Assembly: GCA_038496445.1 (NCBI GenBank)
Contig: JALMLS010000363.1
Span: 1-64,000, forward strand
From: Trichosphaerium sp. ATCC 40318
Lineage: Eukaryota; Discosea; Flabellinia; Trichosidae
Length of the DNA: 64,000 bases
Direction of reading: 5' to 3'
Shown: piece after piece, positions 47,476 through 56,785 of the stretch
How positions within the stretch are numbered: position 1 is the stretch's first letter
Layout: every line of letters starts with the position of its first letter
Translations under genes and position numbers: made by a program
Notes under the pieces: generated by a model
Databases searched by the model: none
What the model was told of the DNA's origin: nothing
What the model saw: the letters and a program-made list of their open reading frames with translations, nothing else

Positions 47476-48807
47476 TTAGCGTCCTTTGACCTTGAGGTTC
47501 ATAGAGGCACCACCCCATCTTGAGAAGTCGACGACAAACTTTGGAGATAGCTGAAAGATACCGTTAAAGTCTCTAGCTGGCATGGACTTATCAAGCTTTG
47601 GGAAAGCGAACTTAAATCCTCTGCGTTTGGTCCTAAATATATACATTAGAGCGTCCATGGTAAACAATAAAATAAGCGTACTGTCCAGGAGACAAGTCAC
47701 CAAACTTGAGCAATACTTGGTTGACATCACCAACACCACAAAAAGTCATGACATCAGAGTGGAAAGGAGAGTTTTCGTCAACATCAACGTAAGCAATACA
47801 ATCAGTGATAGGAATACTCATCTTGTTCTTAAAAACAACAGTACAAGGGTATGTTGTATCATCTTGTAAGTCGGCAGGCATACTGTAACTTACGTGGACA
47901 CAAGCATTATCAATAGCGAGCGTAGCTACATCTCCGCTAACCTTACCATCAGAAGATCCATCGCCAGCGCCAGTTCCTTTTCCGGCTCCTGAGGTAGGCT
48001 TGGTGTGAGCGTCCTGACCGCCATCAGCATCAGTTGCAGGATGGTTTTCGCGCTCCATTACAACATTCCAGCTGCCAATTGCCTTTTCCCAGAACAAGCG
48101 GTGAGTCGAACCACCCCAGTCGAATAGGAAGTGTTGCTCGAGTTTATCTGCTCCTTGGTGGGATTTATCAATACGGGTGTTCGAAGCAGCTTCGCCGTTG
48201 ACCAAGAAGGAGTGTATTTGAGTCTTGACAAAGTCCTAATAAGGTGTCAGCTTCAACGAAGAAGGAAATTAAAAAGTGTGGCTGAAAGCTAGCGTACGTT
48301 TTGTATCTCCATCTGAGTGTCTATCTTCAAGATATCATCGATGTCGAAGGTGTAGCGGAAGTTATGACCCTCAGTCTTTGTTCCTTTGCGTACTGTCGAC
48401 ATTGACCATCCCAAGTCTCTCATGAAGATTCGGTACTTGGTACCTCTCCAAGTGAAGACGAAGTCTTGGTGGTGAACGCAAGAGCCAGCATGACTGTTAT
48501 CAATAGAAATATCAGTAGCATACTCTCCGTTTACTTTTATCCAGTAAATTTTGATCTTTTCCCAGTTTTCGCTCTAAAAAAAGAACGTCAGTATTAACAA
48601 TCACGTGGTAAATATACACGAGAAGAAAATAAATTTCCAACGGCGGTTACACCCTACGCTGATGCCAAGAAACGTCCCTGGCACTGCAGAGAAAGGAAAA
48701 AAACAAAAACTAGGTCGAAACGTAACTGGGTTTAGTTCCACTAAAGAGTTAACTGTGACGGCATTGCCGAAGCTCCAGTTGTATGACCATGTTCCTTTTG
48801 CTGCCAT
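47476..48807 (-). CDS. Hypothetical protein with Gly/Asp-rich linker
   Basis: Read leftwards from ATG 48807 (MAAKGTWSYNWSFGNAV), about 360 residues in four or five exons. The N-terminal half has a Trp/Tyr-rich beta-type pattern (WEKIKIYWIKVNGEYATDIS, VHHQDFVFTWRGTKYRIF, MRDLGWSMSTVRKG). A low-complexity linker (SGAGKGTGAGDGSSDGKVSG, near 47990) separates a second beta-rich half (DDTTYPCTVVFKNKMSIPIT, FGDLSPGQYAYFIVYHG). The last exon has FSRWGGASMNLKVKGR and stops at 47476. No signal peptide or membrane span. Two tandem beta-sandwich-like modules are a guess; I do not recognise the family. Confidence 0.6.
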
Positions 48808-49307
48808 TATTGTTGAGTTGTTGTTGTGAGTGTTGGTTTTTGTTAGTTATGATATCAATAATAAGTTTTATAAAATGACTTTTATTCAAATAACAAAAGC
48901 GACCGTTGCGCGTTGATGTTTTGTTTTCAGATGTTCTGTCAGTTTTTTTTTCTGGGTTGCTTCCACTGTTGTTAAATACCTTTCGTACGTATGTCTACGT
49001 AATAAAGTCTACTTTTGTTGAAAAGTGACGTATGAAGTCACGTGTGAATCACGAGCGAAGACATTATGGTACGATTTCGTGAACAAAGCTCATTCAAGTT
49101 TGTTGACGCAAATTAAGCATGAATAGGTTTTTAGGCCGTTATGGCTTGGGTTACCGGAGTTTTTGCAGAACTCTACATTAATTAGGTAACAATTCATCTA
49201 ATAAGCGAAAGAAATACAGTTAACGCGACTGTGCGTAATAAGATGAAGGCTACAACCAACTTGAGTGGTTGACATAAAAAACGAGATACGCTTTCATTTA
49301 CAAATAT
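48808..49307. other. Intergenic spacer
   Basis: Promoter side of the preceding minus-strand gene and 3' flank of the next minus-strand gene. One CACGTG near 49040. No gene seen. Confidence 0.4.
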
Positions 49308-50008
49308 TTATTCTTCGTCGTATGACCGCTCAATCACCTTCCACAGGTGTTTTATGCGTCTTACATTATTACCTAAGTCTGTTCGCTTTCGTGTCTTAGA
49401 TCTGGCATCAAACCTTATTTGCCCTACAGCACTGTTAGTATCTCAACCGAAGCTCACAGATGAAAAGTATTTTTTTTTCCTGTGCTCACCAGAATTTGTC
49501 TCTATAACCTCAACTACTACATCATCTGTCCATCTGAAAGTCTTGCTCGTAGCAGTAAAGTAAACCTAATAGAGACGTGAATATGACAGGTGTAAAGATG
49601 GTGGTTTGACAAAAAGTGCTTAGTACAAACTACATCTAACAAAAAACTACAAAATCATACAAAGTGCAGTTCGTCATCTTGAGATACTATACTCCACTGT
49701 TCTCCTTTTTTCGGTTTATTCATGGCATCCAATAAACCTACAATACTAATTCAGGTTTTATTTATCACGTGGGGTAACCAACATAAACGTTCGCGTTGTA
49801 TCACGTGGTGTTCAACGCCGAAATTTTAAAAAAAAGTGTACTTACGGCGGTAACCATCTAGTAGTTTACCATCTAGTATCAACGGCCCGAATTTAGGATA
49901 GTTGTGTCGTTGTTTTTTAGCTGATTTTGCCGAGTGCGGTTTGTTGAGGTTTGGTATACGTAAAGGGGCACCTGGGCGTGTACATACATCATTGGTAACA
50001 GCGTACAT
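49308..50008 (-). CDS. Small hypothetical protein, multi-exon
   Basis: Read leftwards from ATG 50008: exon MYAVTNDVCTRPGAPLRIPN...YPKFGPLILDGKLLDGYRR (50008-49845), exon LLDAMNKPKKGEQWSIVSQD (49735-49670), exon FTATSKTFRWTDDVVVEVIE (49565-49490) and a last exon GQIRFDARSKTRKRTDLGN... ending SYDEE at 49308. About 150 residues, soluble, basic. The aromatic/beta pattern in the middle could be a small beta-barrel fold. No family recognised; a three-gene minus-strand run with its neighbours has no obvious shared function. Confidence 0.5.
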
Positions 50009-50226
50009 GTAAATTGATTTTTATTTTTAGCAAGAAAGTAGTATAGTAATGTCTTGTATCTTTAGACGCGTCTACCTGTATATTTTCGGCGTTTGCTTAA
50101 ATAGTAAAACTGAGTGGACTGAATTGGACTATTAGCGGATAAACTAATGATTTACACAACGATGCATTGGGTTGTAGGGGCGAAGTGGAATGTTTTTATT
50201 TTTAATCCAACTCTTTTTTTCAAACT

Positions 50227-51534
50227 TCAGATTTGCTTTGATAGTACTGGGAAAATAGTGTCGGCAATGGCTTCATACCCTTTACAGAATCAAAGTAAGA
50301 TTTGGAACAAAGTTGGAAGAAAACTTACCGGCAGGGTTGAGATGTATTTTATCATTCCAGTACTTTTTACGATCAGAATCAGACATTGAAAAATACGGCA
50401 ATACTTTTGCAATGTCAATCACGTGTTCGCCAAAAGTTGATTGTATGGCGGTATTGACTTTACTCCTTGTATCTTCTAGTTTAGGATGTTGATCACTCTA
50501 ATAAGAAAAAAGTGAGAGTTATTTTTTTGGCAGAGCAAGTTAAGATTTTTTTTAAAGAAATTATTACACACCATCCCGTGCTCTATGATTGTCATTATTA
50601 ACGGCTTTATATTTTTTGATTTGGCTATTTCCATCATCTTTTTTAGATTATCAAATATCATACCAGGTGGCCATGATCCCAAATCATTAGTGCCTAGGGT
50701 ACGTTATAGGCAACTAAAAATAAAAAAAAAAGTAAGTACCTCCAAGAAGGAGCATGTGAGTGAATGTAAAACCAGGTGCTGTATTATTAAGAGTGTACTC
50801 TAATCTTTGAGCCATCTTCTTTGTACCCTCTCCTGGTTTCCCCATCTCAACAATCTAAAGCAAATCGTTACGCCATACAAGAGGTAAGTTGCCAAAAAAA
50901 AAAACAAGGGAACGCTTTTGAGACAGTTTGTTTTGAAAAAAATTGCTTTGACTGTCGGTACTTTTCCTCGGCACAGCACGAACGAATCGCGAAATGGTTT
51001 TTATGCCTATAAGTATAGAATACTAGCTACATGTTTAAAATAGTAATTGAAGTTTAAAGAAGGTTCTGAGGTGAGTAAAAACGTCTCAAAGATTCTTGAA
51101 AATATCAAAAATTTCGGAATTTCTGATACTGTCTCAAAGCTTAAACTGCTGACAACGCTCCAAAGTGGCCTCTTGAGATAACTCTTGAAGTGTATTTCGT
51201 AGTAGACAACAAAGGACTAGTTTTAGAGCTGTTTTGTTCTCACAGTTTTTTTTTTTCGGTTTACGTAGGCGCAAACGCCAGACACATGATTAATTGAGCG
51301 TACTTGTACGGTTATTTCGGTTTGTTCGTCAAATAACTGTTGAAGTCTTTTGGAGTACGGATAAGCGCGTCTTCCATTATTGTACCAACCATACTAAGCT
51401 ACTAAGATACTGTATGGGCATAAATAAACAAACTTACTGTTAAACTATCTCCAAATGCCAGAATTCTGACCTTTAAGCAGTATGAGACATAACAAAAAAT
51501 CTAAAATACAAACCTGGGCAAGAGGTTTGCTCAT
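50227..51534 (-). CDS. SGNH/GDSL-family esterase
   Basis: Read leftwards from ATG 51534 (MSKPLAQ), about 240 residues in six or so exons. Block I, VRILAFGDSLT (51475-51445), carries the nucleophilic Ser and continues after an intron as YGWYNNGRRAYPYSKRLQQL. A middle exon has EMGKPGEGTKKMAQRLEYTL (50860-50790). Block III, GGTNDLGSWPPGMIFDNL (50710-50640), carries the oxyanion Asn. Block V, NDKIHLNPAGYEAIAD (50370-50270, split by an intron), carries the catalytic Asp and His. No signal peptide, so the enzyme is probably cytosolic. It is similar in layout to isoamyl-acetate-hydrolysing and other small-ester hydrolases. The substrate is unknown. Stop TGA at 50227. An exon may be missing between 51300 and 50870. 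Confidence 0.8.
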
Positions 51535-52088
51535 TCGATACAACTATTTTATACAGCTTTCACTTAAACTGTTTTGGTGCAGTTGTTAGAATGTTTTCAC
51601 TTTAACTTTGAGTGACGCTACATCACTTAGAGCTATTGGTGTAAACTGTTCAAATCTTTGAGCTAGTACGGTATGCAGTGCTTCAATCAATGAGAACAAG
51701 TCCCACTTGTGGCTATTAAATGAATGCAATGTAAGAAACTAAACTAAGGTAACGTGTTAAGTACAGAGCGTTACACGTACCTACGATACAATATGATATT
51801 ACAACGAAGCACACAAGTTTTTTCAGCTTCGTCTCACAACACATTGTTTGCTTAACCGAACGTGTGAACTACCAAGGCAGGTCATGTAGTCATCTATGTA
51901 CCTTTACACAACACGTGCTTTATCAGGCTTTTATTTTGTAGATAAATTAGATTTGTGGCCAATACGAACTAGTTTCCGCCTTGTATTTTAAATAAAGAGC
52001 TTGGAAACACTTTATTCTTTAATTGAATTTTCTTCCAAAACAGTATTCATGAAAACATGTGATACATTATCGTTAAACAACATTCCCA
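51535..52088. other. Divergent spacer between esterase and MORN gene
   Basis: Holds both promoters. No coding signal; one CACGTG near 51917. Confidence 0.4.
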
Positions 52089-53402
52089 ATGGCAACAAAT
52101 AAGAAGGTAGTTGTAATGTTGTTCTATGTGCTTCTAACTTGAACGCAGGAAGATATCGAAACTTTGGAGCGGTGCCTATTGCTAGAGCTTCCAGTTGAGC
52201 TTCAACTCGATATAACAGATCTAAGCTCAGAGTTGTACATAAAATGGCCTTTGTTATCAAAACAAGCAGCTATGGCTTCCAGGTTCGATTACGCCTTAAC
52301 AAAGCATGGTAAGTGGAAGAATACTACAACCGAAGAATGTTGGAGTCATGGTTTACGTCATGGAGAACACGTGTACCGAGAAAAGTCAGGGATCATTACC
52401 AAGAAGTGCTATTACTTAAGAGGTAAGAAAGAAGGAGAGTTTAAGGAGTGGTCATGTGAAGGCGTATTAATCAAGCATTGCTTTTTTGTGAAAGGGAAAA
52501 GACATGGGCAATACAAGCAATGGTGGGGCACGGACGGTAAACATCTAAGATTATCATGCACTTACCACAATGGAAAGAAGAATGGTGATTACGTCACGTG
52601 GCATTACCTCGGGCAAATAGAAATCCAAGCGTATTACGTAAAAGGGAAAGAAGAAGGGGATTACAAAGAGTTCGACAGTGGACTTTATTATGTAGATAGA
52701 GAAGACAACGGGGAGGAACACAAGGCGTTCAAAAACCGTCGAAATTTGATAAAACATTGTAAGTACATAAATGGTTTATTAGAGGGTGAATACAAAGAAT
52801 GGTGGCGTCCTTTCTGTTTGAAAGTATCATGCAGCTATACCAAAGGCAAAAAAGAAGGAGTGTATAGGGAGTGGCATTCGAACGGTCAACTAGCCGAACA
52901 AGGGTTTTTTATTGATGGAAAAGAACAAGGTGAGTACACTAAGTGGAAATGGAATGGTGGCTTGCGAGCACGATGCAAGTACATAAACGGCTTGAAAGAA
53001 GGAGCATGTAGATCATGGCATGAATATTATGGGGACGCCATTCAATTATCAGAGTATTGTGTTTTTGTAAATGGAAAGGAAGAAGGAGAATACAATGAAT
53101 GGTATAAAGATGGATCACTAAAAACAAAAGTTCTATATATCAATGGAAAGAAGGAAGGCAAGTACAAAGAATGGTATTACAACGGTAGAAATCATATCAT
53201 GTGTAAGTATGTGAATGGGAAGAAAGAAGGGAAGTACATGAAATGGTATGAAAATGGAAAAGTAAGTGAGGAATGTAACTACATTGATGGAGAAAGGGAT
53301 GGCATTTTCATTACACGTAATAACATAGGATGCATACAAGTATGGTGTCACTATACTAGAGGTAAAACAAACGGAAAGCATTCGAGAAGAAGATCCCTTT
53401 AA
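52089..53402 (+). CDS. F-box / MORN-variant repeat protein, giant-virus (Marseillevirus-like) style
   Basis: The long open frame begins without an ATG. The best start is ATG 52089 (MATNKK), spliced by a 42-base intron (52107-52148, GTAGTT...ACGCAG) to EDIETLERCLL. The rest, some 410 residues, is uninterrupted. Residues 10-50 (LLLELPVELQLDITDLSSEL...WPLLSKQ) resemble a divergent F-box. The remainder is about 14 MORN-variant repeats of 22-26 residues with the core Y-x-N/K-G-K-x-E-G-x-Y-K-E-W (for example YINGLLEGEYKEWWRP, YINGKKEGKYKEWYYNG). F-box plus this repeat style is a hallmark of large paralogous families in Marseilleviridae, which infect amoebae. Viral transfer to the amoeba, followed by gain of a short 5' intron, is inferred. 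Repeats probably mediate protein or lipid contact. Confidence 0.75.
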
Positions 53403-54075
53403 GTTGTGATTACAAGTACTAGTCTTTGTGATAAGCACGTGGTTTTGTAAGTGATCTCAGGAACATAGATCACCATTTACAAAGTATGCAATAAAACGTT
53501 ACGTATTTTTCGAAAACGGTTTTTTTGCGATTTCTTGTGAGTAGATAGAGATGTTGTGGTGAAACGTGTATGGAGAAATTTTGAAAAACTTAACCCATGT
53601 TAGCAACAACGTAAATCACAAAAAAAACTAGCTGAATTGCAGAAAAATGCAATAAAACAAACCTTACCAAAATTGCACGTTTTTTCAAGCAAGGTGAAAA
53701 GACGGAAGGTGTGAAAGGGGTAGTGTAGATTGTAGTAGGTGAAGCTCTGCAGAGTAACAATGGAGTAGACGGGTTGGAAGGGATCACAAGGAACGTGGTT
53801 GGTTAGTTCGGAATATATGGGGAGATGGAGCATGGCGCTGGGATAGTGTAGAGGGAGATTCAGGTTTTTACACCAGCCAGTTTTTACTGAATTGGGAGGT
53901 TTTCTACTACTTTTCCTCCAACACTTTCTATTTTTTTTTACCTTGCATGTTATTGTCAAGGCTCTTGTAGCCATGCCACGTGTTTGGTGACGCTTTTAAG
54001 TGACCTTATACGCAAGTCAACGCCAGACAATAAACAAACAATAGCTATTCCCTCAAACTAGCAACACAACAAAAA
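53403..54075. other. Spacer with a doubtful minus-strand frame
   Basis: A minus-strand frame from ATG 53974 (MATRALTITCKVKKNRKCWR) stays open for 124 codons, but its composition is irregular and no family is recognised. It may be chance. Otherwise this holds the promoter of the downstream secreted-protein gene. Confidence 0.25.
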
Positions 54076-55192
54076 ATGCGTATTGCGACAACCTGTTTAC
54101 TCCTTCTATCGCTGGCGTTAGCTACCTTGGCCGCCGATGAAATTTCTATTGCTGTACGTCCTTCTTAGTACCTACGTGGAACAAATGAATGTATTCGCAT
54201 TCACCGCTTGTATGTCGACTACAACTCAACAGTTTCCACTCTGTATGGCGTTTACACGCGTAGGAGAGGTGAAGGCGGGTATTAGTTTGTGTTTTGAAGC
54301 TTATTTAAGCTAGAGGCTGTGAAGCCTAATTCTACGAGTTTTCTTGCAAATGAGTACCTTTTTTGTTGCACTGGCCTTTGTTTTCAGTGAAAAACTACTT
54401 TAAAACAGTATCATGTGACTCATTTCCGTTACACAGCTGTTGGTTTTTTTGCAATGTTAGAGTCTAATTTGTTTATAGGTATACGAAGGACCGTCTTGTA
54501 ACGGTACACCGTTTAAAAACGTGACACGTTCTTACAACAAGTGCTATGGTAAAACAAACAGTTTTCCTGCTATTACCGACCAAGATATACGGTATGTTGA
54601 TTGCGTGTCAGACTATACCAATCAAGTACGATCTAGTAATCTATAAATCACTAAGTAGTATTTAGTTAGTCTTCCGTACATTCTCTAGCACTCCAACAAA
54701 CTGTGAGGACCTTACAGATGTACAGTTCGTCCCTACAGGATATTGTGAGACAAATGGATATTTTTCGTACTCTGTAACATGCAAGCCTAACCCTGTATGT
54801 TTTGTTTATTTTAGTTGATGTTGGTATATCATTCTTATCTTTTCTTCAAGTCACAACCACCTCCATTGAATATGACAATACTCAATTACCTCAACTCAGA
54901 CTGCTCTGGTAACCCTGCAATCACAAAGAATTACAGTACTGATCAATGTTACTCGGAAGCACCAGGAACGTCGTTTACTGTATTGTTCGAACAAGTATGT
55001 ACAAAATCAATATTGATTTGATATGGAATGTTACTCACTTCTTTCCAAAACTAGGGCACTATTGTCAAAAGAATGTATGAAAATAGCAAATGTCAAGGAC
55101 ACGGCCTCAGAGAGTATTTTTCAAAAACTGGTGTATGTACCAAAAGCTCTGGCATTGGTTTATCTAGTGAATCATACGTTAAAGAGCAATAA
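54076..55192 (+). CDS. Secreted cysteine-rich protein of unknown function
   Basis: ATG 54076 encodes a clear signal peptide (MRIATTCLLLLSLALATLAA), then DEISIA. The first intron is unusually long for this window (about 54154-54479). Later exons give VYEGPSCNGTPFKNVTRSYN, a segment ending VDCVSDYTNQ, TNCEDLTDVQFVPTGYCETN, SDCSGNPAITKNYSTDQCYS and a last exon IVKRMYENSKCQGHGLREYF ending SESYVKEQ at 55192. About 230 residues with at least ten cysteines and several N-glycosylation sites (NGT, NVT, NYS). No membrane span after the signal peptide, so the product is probably secreted. Family not recognised. Confidence 0.72.
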
Positions 55193-55694
55193 ATGATCAT
55201 TATTTACCAGTAGATTGTTGGTATGTTTACTCACAATTTGAAGCACCGAATGCAATGCCACGTGCACACACATTTGTTTTGGTACTGAGACCATTTAAGC
55301 TTCTATGTTATGATCTCAACTAGAGCAGTATTAGAAATGAAGTCAGTGAAAAAAGTGTGCTTAGCGTTTCTCATGGGTTGACAAAAAAAATCAAAAGAAC
55401 ATACGTCATTCATCTCGTGGCAGCGTTTTGACGTCAGCGAAAAAAAAAAAAAAAGAAGCACGTTTACAGGAACGTTTGGTTCAGCAAATATTGCACCATT
55501 TGTTTACATTATATCAAATACTCTATATACCTTTAATAGACGTACTATAATATCATGCTAGCTCCAGAAACCTCAGAATCGATGTCACAATAAGATATTT
55601 CGTAGAAGATTTTGCAGGCGGAAAATTCGCATTATTTTACATTTTCACTTAGTTGTCAACACCCCAGCAGCGTTATAGTCACGTCCAAACAGTC
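55193..55694. other. Intergenic spacer
   Basis: Spacer between the secreted-protein gene and the DNA glycosylase gene, with long poly-A tracts (near 55440). No coding signal. Confidence 0.4.
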
Positions 55695-56603
55695 ATGGTA
55701 GAAGGTCCTACATTAAAGAGATATAAAATAGCAACTAGAGACGTATGTCAAGGAAAGAAAGTAAAAGCGGTAGCAGGAAACACGAAACAAATAGATAAAT
55801 CGACTCTTGTCGATAAAACGATCAAAAAAGTTTGGAGTTACGGTAAAACCTTATTCTTGGACTTCGGGAACGGCTTATTACGCGTCCACTTCATGATGCA
55901 TGGCTCAGTAAGGTTCGGAAGGGCTGATCCTAGAACTATTAGACTTTCTCTACAAATTGAGGGTTCGTCATCACGTGTTCTATTCTGTAACTGCTCACTC
56001 CAGTGGTGGTCGGAGGACGACCCAAAGTTGAAAACTATTGACAAACGCTTTGATATTTGCTCTACTCATTTTGATAAATCGCACGTGATCGACACGTGTA
56101 AGGATTCTGATTCTATGGTATGCGATGTTTTGATGGATCAGACAAAGTTTGGTGGTGTTGGAAACATCATAAAGAACGAAGCTTTGTTTCGTGCTAAAGT
56201 ACACCCAGAAACGAAGTTTTGCGATTTGGACAAAGAGAAGATGAATCAACTTGTTGATTGTACACGTCAGTTTTCAATGATAATGTATGGTACCAAGGTT
56301 AGAGGCGTTAAGCTACGCCCTTATTGGATGGCTTACAAGTTTTTCAAATGCCGTGAGTGCGGAGGAAAGCTCTCAAGGAGGAATACAGGTGAATACAAAA
56401 GATGGTCTTGTTTTTGCGAAAAGTGCCAGGACATATCCGGATGCACTGTACCCGGAAAAGTATATCAGAGTGGAATACGACATGCCCAGCAATGGAAAGA
56501 ATGGTGTGATTGGCAAGAAAATAATTCGAACAAGAGAAAACACAGTGGCACGTCAAACAACGAAGAGGCAAAAAAAAGAAAAGTATCAAAGAACTTAACC
56601 TAA
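55695..56603 (+). CDS. Fpg/Nei-family DNA glycosylase, NEIL3-like (Val2), single exon
   Basis: The first in-frame ATG giving a correct family N-terminus is 55695: MVEGPTLKRYKI. After Met removal the N-terminus is Val, as in NEIL3 and the mimivirus Nei2 enzyme, instead of the Pro of Fpg, Nei, NEIL1 and NEIL2. Other landmarks are the catalytic-fold segment YGKTLFLDFGNGLLRVHFMM (55840-55895), the helix-two-turn-helix DNA-binding block LMDQTKFGGVGNIIKNEALF (56135-56195), and a C4 zinc finger KCRECGGKLS...WSCFCEKCQ (56345-56430). The C-terminal tail is basic (KRKHSGTSNNEEAKKRKVSK) and may be a nuclear-localisation signal. It should remove oxidised bases (hydantoins) in base-excision repair. The intronless structure is unusual here; viral origin is possible but unproven. 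Confidence 0.88.
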   Translation: MVEGPTLKRYKIATRDVCQGKKVKAVAGNTKQIDKSTLVDKTIKKVWSYGKTLFLDFGNGLLRVHFMMHGSVRFGRADPRTIRLSLQIEGSSSRVLFCNCSLQWWSEDDPKLKTIDKRFDICSTHFDKSHVIDTCKDSDSMVCDVLMDQTKFGGVGNIIKNEALFRAKVHPETKFCDLDKEKMNQLVDCTRQFSMIMYGTKVRGVKLRPYWMAYKFFKCRECGGKLSRRNTGEYKRWSCFCEKCQDISGCTVPGKVYQSGIRHAQQWKEWCDWQENNSNKRKHSGTSNNEEAKKRKVSKNLT

Positions 56604-56785
56604 AAATAACACCCTTTGTAACCTACCTGTATCACTTTCTTTGTACAAGCGCAATTAAATAGATGATTTATTTTAATACAACCAGTTGATATTTAGAGAA
56701 GTATCAAGTAGGTTAAAACTGTACAGTGGAAAGTAATCTGTTAAGTTACAAGTTACTTGTTCAACCAACAAAAGGGTGATCAAGT

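Noticed and set aside
52012-52260. Minus-strand frame beginning MITKAILCTTLSLDLLYRVE
   Set aside because: It overlaps the 5' end of the MORN gene antisense and has no homologous features.
53590-53974. Minus-strand 124-codon frame as a gene
   Set aside because: Kept only as doubtful: there is no recognisable family and the composition suggests chance, although an intron just after the ninth codon is possible.
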